Positions 43,670 through 55,892 are shown, counted from the stretch's first letter. The stretch: 64,000 nt of DNA from Pseudocercospora fijiensis CIRAD86 (GCF_000340215.1 NW_006921533.1:7603671-7667670), one strand, 5' to 3'. Notes: generated by a model not told the origin, from the letters alone. Made by a program: numbers and translations.

Positions 43670-46231
43670 TCATCCCGGCTCACTCATCACGGTATCATCC
43701 ATCTGGCTGTCACCATGCGTCTGCTCGCCACTCGTTGTGGCTTTCTCCGTCGTACTTCCTCTTGTCCCGCGAGGCGTCTCGATCGCTTTCATCACGGCTT
43801 CCCCATCCTCGGGACCCAAAACACTATCGAGTATTCTGTGCGCGGCTTCAGCAGCCTCATCCTCGATTCCGGCTTCGAATATGTGCTGCTCAGTGAAGGC
43901 TATGCGTGTCATGCTGACCAGGAATTTGTGGTATCCGCCATGAACCGCGTGTAGCTTGGGCACAAAGTCAAAATTGTCGCCATACACACGAAGAAGGTGA
44001 TAGATGAGGCGAACAGTCACGTTAACACATTTCGCCAGTAGATCATGAGTCGTTGAATTGTGCCTCTCTTCTTCCGACGACAAGCCGTAAGTCGGTCGAG
44101 CCTGGTACAGCTTTTTGACGTGAGCGTCCAGGAACCGGACGAGTCTGCCAATGGCACTTCGATTCTGTACCAGAAGCGTTCCGCCGTGATCTGTTTGGCA
44201 CATCTGTCGAAGGACTTTGAGCACTTCAATCCTGAGCTCCAGTATTTCAGCGTCACTGTATGCCTCCTCACCCTGCGCCGCCTCCAGCACTTCAAAAAGC
44301 AGATTGGTGAGCCGATCAATTGTCCCTCTCTCGAATTCTGCTTGCCTCGTTGCATTCTGCGCAATCACTCCAAACGTCGTCTCGCGAGTCGCAGTCTGAA
44401 GCATTTCGAGTAGCGTCATGACTTGGCCAATGGGTTGTGCCTTGTTGAGCATAAGCAAGACAAATTGCTGCTCCATAGTTTTCCAAAAGATCTCAATGCG
44501 TTCGCCTTGCAACGAAGCAGCGTGGCAAAGATCTTGCAGGAATTCCAACACTCGCTCAACATCGATTTCATCAGCCTGTTCTTCGAATTTTCTTCGATCC
44601 ATGCTTGCGGCAAACTTTCGATTGGTCGAGGCACGATACGTTGGAATTGCAATCAGCTCGATCGTCTGGGTGCATAGTGGAATTGCCTGCTCGAGCAATT
44701 GAGATTTTGCAGCTGAGGACTGAGTTCGCAAAGCGAAGCGTACCAGCTCCAAGATTAAGTAAAACGGGGCAAGATACTCCTCAGCCAGACATTTAGACCA
44801 CAGGCTGATGCATACCTCAGCAACCCTCAAAGGTAGCGACTCATCGTTAGAAATGTAGGAGATGTCGTGCATGAGAATAGAGGAGAGAGTCTTGGTAGGT
44901 TGCGAAGGGAAGCTGTACTTAGCCAATGACTCCACCGTTGCCGCGTGACCCTCGTGTGGGAAGTGGTTGAGGAGCTGCTGCATGAATTCATACCTGCCAT
45001 CCCTTTTGGTCGTTGCTTGCTCTGGTGGGCCAGTCGAGGCGAACGGTACCGCCGACTGACCGCCTGTACTCTCATGTCTGAGCTGGGCGGGCGGCTGCGT
45101 GAACGAGAGTGAATGCACCGGACTATCGTGAGCAGGCCGCTTCCGCTTCGCGCCAGCTTTCGGTGTTAGGTCGCCTCTCAACTTATCTCTGCTCCTGCTC
45201 GGGCTGGTTGTCATGTGCAATTCGCCATCATCGAAGCCGTCTCCAAGAGCCGTCCTCTTGATTTTCCTCGGAGTTTCTCGCTGCGTATTCTTTGCTCTCG
45301 ACGGAACAGTCAGCCTTTTGGTACGCTCAGCTTCCTGGGCCAGATCGTGCTGCAAGAACCGATTGTCCGTCTCCATCTTTTCGCGTTCTTTTCGTTGAGC
45401 TTCAAGTTCAGCCTTGGATTTGGCTGCCTCCTCTGCGTGTAGCCTCTGCATGACCGAGATACGAGCTTCATATTGCTTGGTAGTCTTCTCTTGATTGCTG
45501 CGTACGATGGCAATCTCGCCCTGCTTCGCCCTCGCCTCGTCTCGTGCTTGTTGCTCCGACAGACGCAGTCTTGCCTGCTCTGCTTCTAGTTCTGCTATCC
45601 GGGCCTGCAATGCTGCCATATCCATTGACGCACCGGCCTGCACCGGTTTCGATAGCTGCGGTATCACAGCCTGAGGCCATCGCCCAAATGTCTGACCGTC
45701 CAACTCCTCGTCCGCTGCTGCGAAAGCAGCAGCCGTCTCCGGATCCAGTGCAGCAGATACTCTTCCGCCATTTCGCTGTACTGGTCGTGTTTGATAGCTC
45801 GGTCGGTGAGGCTGGATCTGGGGCGCCGGCTGAATGATTGTGGAAGGCTCGTCCAGGTCAATCACGTCCTCATCGTCAAAGCCATAATCGGATGATGGAG
45901 GGCGCGGAGCACTAGCAGGCGGAGCACTAGGTACCTGAGGCTGCGGCGGCTTCTGACTCGGCCTGCCAAAGGTCGACTGCGGTGGTCGCCATGGCAGATT
46001 CTTTGCGCTCCCTGGCCGATTTAGACTCGATGCGGTATGTGCCTGCTTACGTAGAGGAACAGGTGGTCTCGAGGACTGAGGTGGCTGCTGTTGCTGTACA
46101 TGTCTCGGGAGCTGCGGGTTGGGATTGAGCTGCTGCTGAGTCGATCTGAATGCCTGCTGCTCAAGCCTGTCTAGAGTGTTGGCTGGAATGTCGTCCAGGT
46201 CATCGTCGGAGAAGAAGTCTTCCTCGGCCAT
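43670..46231 (-). CDS. uvsD: ATRIP/Rad26-like DNA damage checkpoint protein (UvsD-like)
   Basis: The family partners the ATR kinase and brings it to RPA-coated single-stranded DNA. The intronless frame gives 853 residues from MAEEDFFSDDDLDDIPANTL, a characteristic acidic N-terminus; an ATG 14 codons upstream is possible but less likely. Residues of about 50-150 are Pro/Gln-rich and disordered. A long coiled coil follows (QARIAELEAEQARLRLSEQ to about residue 310), then a basic linker with SRAKNTQRETPRKIKR. The C-terminal half is a helical-repeat region (LLNHFPHEGHAATVESLAKY; LFEVLEAAQGEEAYSDAEI) consistent with the Rad26 helical domain. The family call rests on this architecture and the N-terminal motif. 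Divergent neighbour: CDS1. Confidence 0.75.
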   Translation of the reverse strand: MAEEDFFSDDDLDDIPANTLDRLEQQAFRSTQQQLNPNPQLPRHVQQQQPPQSSRPPVPLRKQAHTASSLNRPGSAKNLPWRPPQSTFGRPSQKPPQPQVPSAPPASAPRPPSSDYGFDDEDVIDLDEPSTIIQPAPQIQPHRPSYQTRPVQRNGGRVSAALDPETAAAFAAADEELDGQTFGRWPQAVIPQLSKPVQAGASMDMAALQARIAELEAEQARLRLSEQQARDEARAKQGEIAIVRSNQEKTTKQYEARISVMQRLHAEEAAKSKAELEAQRKEREKMETDNRFLQHDLAQEAERTKRLTVPSRAKNTQRETPRKIKRTALGDGFDDGELHMTTSPSRSRDKLRGDLTPKAGAKRKRPAHDSPVHSLSFTQPPAQLRHESTGGQSAVPFASTGPPEQATTKRDGRYEFMQQLLNHFPHEGHAATVESLAKYSFPSQPTKTLSSILMHDISYISNDESLPLRVAEVCISLWSKCLAEEYLAPFYLILELVRFALRTQSSAAKSQLLEQAIPLCTQTIELIAIPTYRASTNRKFAASMDRRKFEEQADEIDVERVLEFLQDLCHAASLQGERIEIFWKTMEQQFVLLMLNKAQPIGQVMTLLEMLQTATRETTFGVIAQNATRQAEFERGTIDRLTNLLFEVLEAAQGEEAYSDAEILELRIEVLKVLRQMCQTDHGGTLLVQNRSAIGRLVRFLDAHVKKLYQARPTYGLSSEEERHNSTTHDLLAKCVNVTVRLIYHLLRVYGDNFDFVPKLHAVHGGYHKFLVSMTRIAFTEQHIFEAGIEDEAAEAAHRILDSVLGPEDGEAVMKAIETPRGTRGSTTEKATTSGEQTHGDSQMDDTVMSEPG

Positions 46232-46743
46232 CTTCGCAGCCTCTCTTCGCCATTGCCTGCACGCATACAGCACACGAACCCTCTGTGCTTCGTGTCGGAA
46301 GGCAGAATGGTCTCGTTCCGGTCGCGTTCGGATTCAGTGAGTCGCGTTGGAGGTCGCGCTAACTGCTTTCACATGATTGCGCCAAGAAACGAGGCGCTGC
46401 TTTGCATCACCTGCAAGGTGACATCGTAAGCGCAGTAGAACATCTTGTTTCTACTCCGACCACGTTCGCACGGCAACACGACTCGCCGTATCTTCACTGC
46501 GACTGCGTACTGAACGTCCTGCGATGCGACCGGCGAGACCGCGACAAACGTTTTCGACGAGACGAACAGAAATACTGTACGACACCACGTGGGTAGCTCT
46601 ACAGCTCCCGCCAAATCCGCCAGCAAACATCCAGAGCCAGGCGGACCAGGAACAGGCAGGAAGTCACTCTACTTGATCATCGACGTCTCCCCATAGCTTC
46701 ACGTGAGCTGCGCGATATCTTCGGAGCTGTCAGCACAAAAAGA
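46232..46743. promoter_or_regulatory. Divergent promoter between uvsD and CDS1
   Basis: About 510 bp between start codons. No specific site identified. The function is inferred from gene arrangement. Confidence 0.4.
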
Positions 46744-48375
46744 ATGACGAAACCCAAGAAAGACGTGACTTTCAAGCATCGCGAAAGGCGCATGAGCAGC
46801 AGCATGTCCGACCTCAACTACGAATCGCCGACCGACGAGCGAAGCCCGGTACGGTCGAACGGTCACAAAATTGCCAGTAGGAATGGCGCACCAAAATCGC
46901 CTAACAGGGAGGGATCGCGACCAAGGACGGATCGGACAGATACTACTGCCAGCGGATGGCAGACGGAAGACGAGAATGAAAAGGTACAAACACTATGTCG
47001 GGCTGTAAGAAGAGTGTGTGGCTGACCTATATCCAGCCTGTCCAAAAAGAACAATCCGACTTCGAAAAGAAGAAGCAGACCTTTATCACCCGCGGAATAT
47101 GGACGATCGTGATGATTGCCATTTTCTTTGGCTGCATGTTCGCAGGTCACATCTATGTGATCATCGTCGTGACTGCAGTGCAGATTCTCTCCTTCAAAGA
47201 AGTCATCGCCATCTCAAATGTGCCGAGTAGGGCTCGAGCACTTCAATTTTCGAAATCGCTGAACTGGTACTTTCTGGGGACAACGATGTACTTCCTCTAC
47301 GGAGAAAGCGTCATCTACTACTTCAAGCACATTGTCCTGATCGACAAGGTTCTGCTGCCCTTTGCGACACATCATAGGTTTATTAGCTTTATGCTCTACG
47401 TGATGGGTATGTAAATCTATCAACGATGGTATGAAATGCGTTGCTAATGACGCCTGCCAGGCTTCGTCTTCTTCGTTGGATCGCTGCAGAAGGGACACTA
47501 CAAATTCCAGTTCACGCAGTTTGCGTGGACCCACATGGCCTTGTACTTGATTGTAGTCCAAGCACATTTCATCATGAACAATATTTTCGAAGGCATGATC
47601 TGGTTCTTCCTGCCTGTCAGCTTGGTCATCATCAACGATATCTTCGCTTATATTTGCGGAATTACATTTGGAAGGACACAATTGATCAAGCTGTCACCGA
47701 AGAAGACCGTGGAAGGTGAGCATGATCTTGATTGATGATCTCTATTCGGCGAGCTGACATGTCTATCTACCAGGCTTCGTCGGTGCCTGGATATGCACAA
47801 TCTTGATGGGCTTTGGCTTCACTAACCTCCTTATGCGATCGAAGTACTTCATCTGCCCGGTCAACGACCTTGGCGCCAATATCTTCACTGGTCTTGAATG
47901 CGAGGCCAACCCAGTGTTCATCCCACATAACTACACACTACCCTTCATTCCTCACACCTGGGACTTCTTACCTCAGACACTCACAGTCTCGCCGATGCAA
48001 TTCCACATCCTGGTCATGGCTTCCTTCGCCTCTCTGATTGCTCCATTCGGTGGCTTCTTCGCCTCTGGCCTTAAGCGAACATTCAACATCAAGGACTTTG
48101 GCGACTCCATTCCCGGACACGGCGGCATGACCGATCGCATGGACTGCCAATTCATCATGGGCTTCTTCTCTTACATGTACTACCAGAGCTTCATTGCCAC
48201 GCACAAGGCCACGATTGGAGGGGTCATCGAAACTGCCATCACTGGACTCACGCCTGAAGAACAGATGGCAGTCGTGAAAGGCCTAGCACAGCATCTGTAC
48301 AACCAGGGCACGATCAGTCACAAGGTGATAGAGTACCTCCAGGAAAACCTAGTTACGACGCTCAAGAAGAGATGA
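46744..48375 (+). CDS. CDS1: Phosphatidate cytidylyltransferase (CDP-diacylglycerol synthase)
   Basis: It makes CDP-diacylglycerol from phosphatidate and CTP in the ER for phospholipid synthesis. Four exons: 46744-46983, 47037-47406, 47461-47715 and 47774-48375; introns of 53, 54 and 58 nt; 488 residues. The N-terminus is Ser/Arg-rich and cytosolic. Several membrane segments follow ([39 protein letters not shown]). The CTP-transferase signature near the end reads [20 protein letters not shown], then [10 protein letters not shown], which supplies the metal-binding Asp residues. Each splice restores family sequence: [15 protein letters not shown] and [14 protein letters not shown]. The length is normal for fungi. 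Confidence 0.92.
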
Positions 48376-49286
48376 TTGAGGAGCGTATTACGAAATTCGA
48401 ATGTAGAAGAAAAGGTTCCAGCACTGATGGCGCTATTGGATGTTCGGAGAGCGGTCGAGCGATCTCTTTTGCACACAGCTTCTTTGTACACCTCCGTAAT
48501 AGCCACCTATGTCGTCCACCACATCCGCAACAAGCATTGTACGCCAAGTGTCACACTGCAAAAGCAAGATTTCGGAAGCTTTGGACCTGTCTCTGTCTTG
48601 CTTGGTTCGCTGCCACACAGTCCTCCGTACGAAAGCGGGATGAGCGCGAAGGTTACCACGGGGAATACCAGGAACAGGTTCTATTGATAGGGGAGGTGAG
48701 TGTCTGCTAATATTTCCCGCCGCTGACGATGAAGTGATGCTCACCGAGCCTGTACACGACCCGACTGCATGCAAGGCGCGTATCCACACTCAACCCGCAC
48801 AAGTGGATCCCGTTGTTGAGGCTCTTGGTTCGAGACAAGTGCAAGCCAAGCCAAGCCACGTCGGTGCTTGCTTCGCGTCGGGAACTGAGCGGGCAATCGT
48901 GATCGTCCAGTAATGCCATACTGTACTGTAGAACTACATACAAGACTCTAGCGTGCAAAGCAAACGGTGAGGGCTGCGGGCAATCGATTGATCGTCAGGT
49001 CACCGCCTCTTCGGTGTATGTCCGTGCTGTATTATATGCAGGTGTGAGGTGGCGGCACTGCAAAGCTACCCCATTGTACCCCGCGTCACATGCGCGTCGG
49101 CGTCGCCCTGGATGCCATTATTGAGCTGCAGCTCTCAACACGTTATTTTGGTACAAGAGTTTCGCTCCTGCCACTTTCCGACTTCTACACCACACCCTTC
49201 ACCCTCAGTTTCTGCCTGAGAACAACGCTTGGGGCATTGGTTGGCATAGAAGGGTATACAGGCTTGATACAGACGAATTGGCAAGA
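48376..49286. other. Intergenic region
   Basis: About 0.9 kb, 3' flank of CDS1 and promoter of glycogen phosphorylase. No coding sequence supported. Confidence 0.45.
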
Positions 49287-52200
49287 ATGGCGACAGCTGC
49301 CTCAAGCGCGACTGCGCCTCGCGAGCGAAAGCCAAGCACCTCAGCTCCCATCACCGACTTCCAGGGCCCAGTCGGACCACACGGTATTACGAGACCAAAG
49401 CACAAGCGAACAGTGACCGGATTTGGTCCACAGGAGATCAAGGCTGTCGAGGCCAGCATTCCAGAGCACCTGAGAGAAGCCTGGAAGAAATATGTGAGTC
49501 TCACCTGACTGAAGCAAGCTGACACACTACGGCGGTCGAATGCATAGAAGAATGAGCTGACAATGAATAGTCCGCCAGAGAATTTACCTCCAAGGACGAC
49601 TTCGACCGAGAGGTTGTACGGCACATTGAGACGACCCTCGCACGATCGCTATTCAACTGCGACGAGGCAGCTGCATATGCAGGCACAGCTTTGGCTTTCA
49701 GGGACCGCCTCGTCATCGAGTGGAATCGAACACAGCAGAACCAGACATACCAGGACCCGAAGCGTGTTTACTACCTTTCATTGGAGTTCCTTATGGGCAG
49801 AGCTCTTGACAATGCCATGCTGAACACCGGAATGAAGGACATTGCGAGTGGCAAGTACTGCGAGGGAGAATATGATACGTATGTCGTGCTAACAATCCAT
49901 ATAGAGGGTGTCAAGGATCTCGGCTTCCGCATGGAGGATCTGATCGCCCAAGAGCGTGACGCTGCTCTGGGAAACGGAGGCCTCGGACGTCTTGCTGCAT
50001 GCTTCCTCGATTCGCTCGCCACCCTCAACTACCCAGCTTGGGGTTACGCTCTCCGCTACCGATACGGTATCTTCAAGCAAGAGATTGTAGATGGCTATCA
50101 GGTCGAGATCCCAGACTACTGGCTTGACTTCAACCCATGGGAGTTCCCACGTCACGATGTTACCGTCGACATTCAGTTCTATGGCAATGTCAGGAAATAC
50201 ACCGACGACAGCGGCAAGCAGGTCAGCGTGTGGGAGAATGGCGAGATCGTCACTGCCGTCGCATACGATGCTCCAGTTCCAGGCTATGGCACAAAAACCA
50301 CCAATAACCTACGCCTATGGAGCAGCAAAGCCTCACATGGAGAGTTCGACTTCACCAAGTTCAACTCTGGCGAGTATGAGGCATCAGTGGCAGACCAGCA
50401 GCGCGCCGAGACCATCTCCGCTGTGCTATACCCAAATGACAGCCTCGAGCGTGGTAAGGAGCTTCGCTTGAAGCAGCAATATTTCTGGTGTGCTGCATCC
50501 CTCTTCGATATCGTTCGTCGATTCAAGAAGTCCAAGAAGGCTTGGAAGGAGTTCCCGAACCAAGTCGCCATTCAGCTTAATGACACCCACCCGACACTCG
50601 CCATTCCTGAGCTACAGCGCATTCTGATCGATCAGGAAGGCCTCGATTGGGACGAAGCTTGGAGCATTGTGCAGAAGACCTTCGGATACACCAACCACAC
50701 AGTCCTGCCAGAAGCTCTGGAGAAGTGGTCTGTTGGACTTATCCAGCACTTGCTTCCACGCCATCTTCAAAGTAAGTACATACCTGGGTTCTGAGCATGG
50801 CCCAATAGAGTAGACACTCGCTGACTTGCGTCCTCTTTGCTTTTAGTCATTTACGTGAGCAAATCCCTTTCTTATTGCACCAGCAACATGACTTGAGAAG
50901 CGTAGCCTCCAGACTCCGAACTTACCGGGCTTATTGGAGACGAATACAACATCTACTGACTTTATCGAAAACATGACGAAGAATCTCACTGATGATGACG
51001 CTGAACAGGATATTAACCTGAACTTCCTGCAATACGTCGAGAGGACATTCCCGAAGGAGCGAGACATGCTTTCCCGCGTGTCAATTATCGAAGAGTCCCA
51101 GCCAAAGATGGTCCGCATGGCCTACCTTGCAGTCATTGGCAGCCACAAGGTCAACGGTGTTGCCGAGCTGCACTCTGACCTGATCAAGACTACCATCTTC
51201 AAGGACTTTGTCAAGATCTACGGCCCAGACAAATTTACAAACGTCACCAACGGTATCACTCCACGACGATGGCTGCACCAGGCCAACCCGCGTCTCTCCG
51301 AGCTGATCGCCAGCAAGCTTGGAGGCTACGACTTCTTGAGAGATCTGACACTGCTTCACAAGATTGAGGCTTACGTCGACGACAAGGACTTCCGAAAGGA
51401 GTTCCAAGAAATCAAGTTCGCCAACAAGGTCCGTCTTGCCAAATACATCAAGGACACCCAAGGCTTCACGGTGAACCCCGCCAGCTTGTTCGACATACAG
51501 GTGAAGCGTATTCACGAGTACAAGAGACAGCAGCTGAACATCTTTGGTGTCATCCACCGATACCTGGAGCTGAAGGATATGTCTCCTGAGGAGCGCAAGA
51601 AGGTGCAGCCAAGAGTCAGCATCTTTGGTGGCAAGGCAGCACCTGGATACTGGATGGCCAAGACTGTGATCCACCTAATCAACCAGGTTGCGAAGGTTAT
51701 CAACCAGGACAAAGATATTGGCGATCTGCTGAAGGTCATCTTCCTTGAGGATTACAATGTCAGCAAGGCTGAGATGATTGTGCCTGCAAGCGACATTTCT
51801 GAGCACATCTCGACCGCCGGTACTGAGGCTTCAGGGTGAGCATGAACTTCTGCTTGAGTCCTATGACATGCTAATAGTTTTCTAGTACCTCGAACATGAA
51901 GTTCGTGCTCAACGGTGGTCTGATCATCGGTACCTGCGACGGCGCCAATATTGAAATCACTCGCGAAGTCGGCGAGGACAACATCTTCCTCTTCGGTAAC
52001 CTCGCCGAAGATGTCGAAGATCTCCGCCACTCCCATTTCTACGGCGAATTCAAGATCGACCCTCTCCTCGAGCGCGTATTCAAGACGATCCGCGAAGGCA
52101 CTTTCGGCGATGCCGGTCAATTCTCAGCCCTGGTCAACTCGATCGTTGACCACGGCGACTACTACCTTTGCTCCGATGACTTCAAGAGCTACGTTGATAC

Positions 52201-52372
52201 TCAGCGCCTGATCGACGAGGCATACAAGAATCAGGAGGAATGGTTGACCAAGACAATCACATCTGTGGCTCGCATGGGCTTCTTCAGCAGCGATCGATGT
52301 ATCGATGAGTATGCAGAGATGATCTGGAACGTGGAGCCTCTTCCCCCACCCCAGAGCAATGGAGTCTCTTAG
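49287..52372 (+). CDS. GPH1: Glycogen phosphorylase
   Basis: It releases glucose-1-phosphate from glycogen, using PLP. Six exons: 49287-49493, 49571-49850, 49905-50771, 50847-50854, 51009-51835 and 51886-52372; total 891 residues, normal for the family. The second intron is GC-AG and in frame (54 nt); removing it gives [17 protein letters not shown]. The fourth exon is only 8 nt (TCATTTAC); it joins PRHLQ to [11 protein letters not shown] through IIYD. Landmarks are [59 protein letters not shown] and the PLP lysine block [15 protein letters not shown], followed by [13 protein letters not shown]. The N-terminus ([13 protein letters not shown]) precedes the catalytic core. The start is the first in-frame ATG. 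Confidence 0.92.
50847..50854 (+). other. GPH1: 8-nt microexon of glycogen phosphorylase
   Basis: TCATTTAC lies between TTTTAG (end of a 75-nt intron) and GTGAGC (start of a 154-nt intron). With the single leftover A upstream it forms codons ATC ATT TAC; the next exon starts GAT ATT AAC. The result is the conserved II-Y-D-IN of phosphorylases. Confidence 0.8.
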
Positions 52373-52977
52373 AAAGATTCCCTGGGTCGAATTTCGAGGA
52401 AGGAGCGACGGTTGAGGAGGATGCTGAGGGGAATTCGCGAGGAGGACGGTAGACAGCTTTTTGGTCGAGGAGGGTCCATGGCTCGTTCCCCGAATTGAGA
52501 CATCTAAACATCCTTATACAAACGAAGATTACGACGATCATCATCAAAAGAAAGAGATATATAGCATACATAATATCGGTATTTGAAGGGTCTGCGGTAT
52601 GTTTTTATCTCTGTTTGCTTCCAGTATGGAAGTGGCTGGAGGGCTGGAGGGCTGGCTGCTGAAGCGAGAAATAACTCCGCCGAGTGGTCATGGTCGAGTC
52701 CTTGATGACTGGCACCGCAGTCTCGTCTTCAGCTATGAAACAAACTCAAGACACTTTGCATGTGACATCCATCGAGTTGGTCTTGGCAAGATTGCGACCC
52801 TTGCCCCACTTGCCGCTCTGCCCCACTTGCCGGTTTGAACTTCTTTGGAGTCATTCGAGGTTCGAGCTTCAACTTGACCGAAATTCAAACAAGTTACCAC
52901 CACAACCCTCGAGCGCACCCAATCGCCAACGAAGGCACACTCCAAACACACAATATCGAGAAAGAAACAGCGCCACC
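52373..52977. other. Intergenic region
   Basis: GPH1 3' flank and eIF2-alpha promoter/5' UTR. The eIF2-alpha frame is open upstream to 52684, but that part has no family similarity. Confidence 0.45.
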
Positions 52978-53969
52978 ATGTCGCTCACGAATTGCCGCTT
53001 CTACGAGGAGAAATATCCTGAAATCGACTCCTTCGTCATGGTCAACGTCAAGCAGATCGCCGAAATGGGAGCATACGTCAAGCTGCTGGAATACGACAAC
53101 ATCGACGGTATGATTCTGCTATCCGAACTGTCGCGACGACGTATTCGCTCTATCCAGAAACTCATCCGCGTCGGTCGTAACGAGGTCGTCGTTGTACTGC
53201 GTGTGGACAAGGAGAAGGGATACATTGATTTGTCCAAGCGTCGAGTCAGCCCTGAGGATATCATCAAGTGCGAAGAGCGGTACAACAAGAGCAAAATGGT
53301 TCACAGCATCATGCGACATGTGGCCGAGAAGACGAACACACCGATCGAGGAGCTTTACCAGGACATTGGCTGGCCACTCAACAAGAAGTACGGCCATGCG
53401 GTCGACGCCTTCAAGCTCAGCATTACCAACCCGGATGTGTGGAACGAGGTCACCTTCAAGAATGAGGTCATCAAGGACGAGTTGATCAGCTATATTGGCA
53501 AGAGGCTCACACCGCAGCCCACCAAGGTTCGCGCTGACGTCGAGGTATGTTGTCAAATCTCCTCCACGCGCTGTACTTTAGATGCTAACCGATCTTCCAG
53601 GTCACATGTTTTGGCTACGAGGGCATCGACGCCGTCAAGACTGCTCTGCGCGCCGCCGAAGCAAAGAACACTCCAGACACGCAAGTTAAGGTCAAGCTTG
53701 TATCGCCGCCACTCTACGTCCTCACCTCGCAAACCATCGACAAGAACAACGGCATCGAGGTGCTCAACGAAGCTATCAAGGAGATCGACAACAACATCCG
53801 CGGCGCAGGAGGAAACTGTGTGATCAAGATGGCACCAAAGGCAGTTACGGAGAACGATGACGCCGAGTTGCAAGCGCTCATGGACAAGCGTGAGCGTGAG
53901 AACCAGGAAGTCAGTGGTGACGAAGACGATTCAGAAAGCGACGAGGGCATTGTTGCGGCGCATGACTAG
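52978..53969 (+). CDS. SUI2: Translation initiation factor eIF2, alpha subunit
   Basis: This subunit controls GTP-dependent delivery of initiator tRNA and is the target of stress kinases. The start lies in CACCATGTCG. Exons 52978-53544 and 53601-53969 with a 56-nt intron give 311 residues. The S1 RNA-binding domain covers about residues 15-88 ([34 protein letters not shown]). The regulatory serine is in [13 protein letters not shown] (Ser52 counting Met). A helical domain follows ([34 protein letters not shown]), then the C-terminal alpha/beta domain ([18 protein letters not shown]) and an acidic tail ([12 protein letters not shown]). Everything expected is present. Confidence 0.95.
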
Positions 53970-54721
53970 AAGGACCAGCGTGGCGTCAGGCGTTCGGGAA
54001 ATACTGAAAATGCGACTTGAGTGGAGAGTCAGGATGCTCAAGATCCTATGGGAAGGGCATCATGCATGCATATGCACATGAGCAGCGACAGGCATCGGCA
54101 GGGGCAGCACAACTAATGTGCGCGGAAGAAAAGCATGTATGGCATAGAGAGCTCACGAAAGCATTCCGTGCCAGAACAGATACGACTTGGAAATGAAGCA
54201 TGGCTCTCTATCACGAATCAGCAGTTGCAAATCCCATCTTCTGTCTTGCCATTTCAATGGATAAGAACCGACTGCTCGATCAGGCTGGGAACGAAAGCCC
54301 TTGCCAAGACGTGACCATGCTGAAGAAGCCTTGCAAAATATAGCATGCCCAAGTAAGATACAAGATATTCGTCGTACCGTAAAGACTATTCGTTGGGCAC
54401 GTCAGGTATGATACACCCTACCCATACGCAAGCCATTACACGTAGCGTGATTGAGCGGACGAGATGGATGATGAACTACTGCAAGAGAAAGTCAAGATCA
54501 GAATTTGCAAAGTACAAAAATGCTCCCTAATCCCATGATTCGTAATATTGCCACAAATCTCTAATCAACGCGCTGGGCAAAAAGCCTGATCTCTCTGCAC
54601 TTACGCTTAAGCCTTCCACCAAACTTTACCTTCACCGCAGCTGCACGTTGGCTGAATCCTGGCGATATCCGTCGCTGCGAGCTTCTACACATTGACCATC
54701 GCCAAGGCCAGCGGCTCTAGA
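53970..54721. other. Intergenic region
   Basis: 3' flank of eIF2-alpha. No gene or repeat seen. Confidence 0.45.
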
Positions 54722-55288
54722 CTAGCAATATGGCCCGCCATCGAAATCGACGAAGTGAGCATTTACCGCAGCCTGTTCGTCAGCAGGCGAAAAGTTCGTC
54801 ACATGCAGCCCGGGAGGAGATGGATCTAGCTCCTCACCAGAGCTATCCGAATCCAGTGTCATGTATTGAGCCGTGCTGTGAGAGACATTCGAGATCTCGT
54901 CGGGGGACTCATCGATATCGAAATATGAGTCGATTTGTTGACGATGTGGATAGGGCGTCGGCGGTGTCAGGGAACTTGAACAGTCTGAGTGCACCGGCAC
55001 CGAACCTTTTGTGTCGCTCCCGGTGTTTCTTCGACGCAACGCAAGTTTTACGCGTCGTACCATCTTGCCGATGCTTTTGGCTCTGGTGCGGAGTTTGGTG
55101 ATTGCGTTTTGGATTGGCGTGGGAATGTAGCCTCGTGGCTTTCGATCTGGGTCTGGACTAGTCGCCATGCTTGGATTTTGCTGCTCCTCTACAGAAACGT
55201 ATAGCGCGACTTGCTTCTGGAGCTTGTTTGATCCGTTTAATGTCTTGGAAAACATTTTGGGCGACTGATTGGGTTCGATAGGTGGCAT
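54722..55288 (-). CDS. Hypothetical protein, 188 residues
   Basis: I do not recognise it. The frame starts MPPIEPNQSPKMFSKTLNG and has a basic central stretch (KLRTRAKSIGKMVRRVKLALRRR), then a Ser/Pro- and Asp/Glu-rich C-terminal half (DSDSSGEELDPSPPG). It appears mostly disordered, with no signal peptide or membrane segment. The amino-acid make-up is that of real fungal disordered proteins rather than random translation, but there is no homology argument. A regulatory or nuclear role would be a guess. Confidence 0.4.
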   Translation of the reverse strand: MPPIEPNQSPKMFSKTLNGSNKLQKQVALYVSVEEQQNPSMATSPDPDRKPRGYIPTPIQNAITKLRTRAKSIGKMVRRVKLALRRRNTGSDTKGSVPVHSDCSSSLTPPTPYPHRQQIDSYFDIDESPDEISNVSHSTAQYMTLDSDSSGEELDPSPPGLHVTNFSPADEQAAVNAHFVDFDGGPYC

Positions 55289-55892
55289 GAACTGGTCCTG
55301 AATGGTTAAGTGTTTGATGTGAAATGCAGATCGCGAGGCTCCCTAATCAAAGTGGTTGAAGGGGTAGAAGTGGCCATAGTGCTGTTTATAACCTATTAGA
55401 AAAGGTGATGCCTAGTACTTGGCCATTTCCAGTCACTGGTAAAGCAAGTGAATCGCAGTGGAACGTAGAGGCAGAAGCGTGAACAAAGACATTCTGATAG
55501 AAGACGAAGGGCATGGTTGATCGCATTCCGGAACTTGGCAACATGAAGGTCTGTAAAGGTTCTCGAGGGCGAAAACGAGATTTGAGGGGAGGCAATAGGG
55601 GATTTTGAGATCCGTGCCTTTAATATCTACCTGTATCTTAGACGTGCAACAAGGAGCATTCAGATGAAGCAGATCATGCACTAGGAATGCTCCGACAATC
55701 AACCTCGTCAGATGAATGAGGCAGCGCTGCAGTAGACAAGCCAATGCTGCGCCAGCAGGACGTGGTTATGATGTGCCAGGCCATTTGCAAAGTAGAGCTG
55801 GACCGAGGTGGGTGCATGGCGTTGTAACATAGATGCGGCGTCGATCTGGTGCGATGCGCGTCGCGGAGAACGGAGACACCAGTGGCATTGTC
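55289..55892. other. Intergenic region
   Basis: Two short minus-strand frames (55386-55595 and 55433-55744) have no supporting features. Confidence 0.4.

Noticed and set aside
50934..51008. Possible coding start [10 protein letters not shown] before glycogen phosphorylase exon 5
   Set aside because: It falls inside the 154-nt intron; the conserved protein joins IIYD directly to INLNF.
51081..51674. 197-codon minus-strand frame
   Set aside because: Antisense to glycogen phosphorylase exon 5, no recognisable domain.
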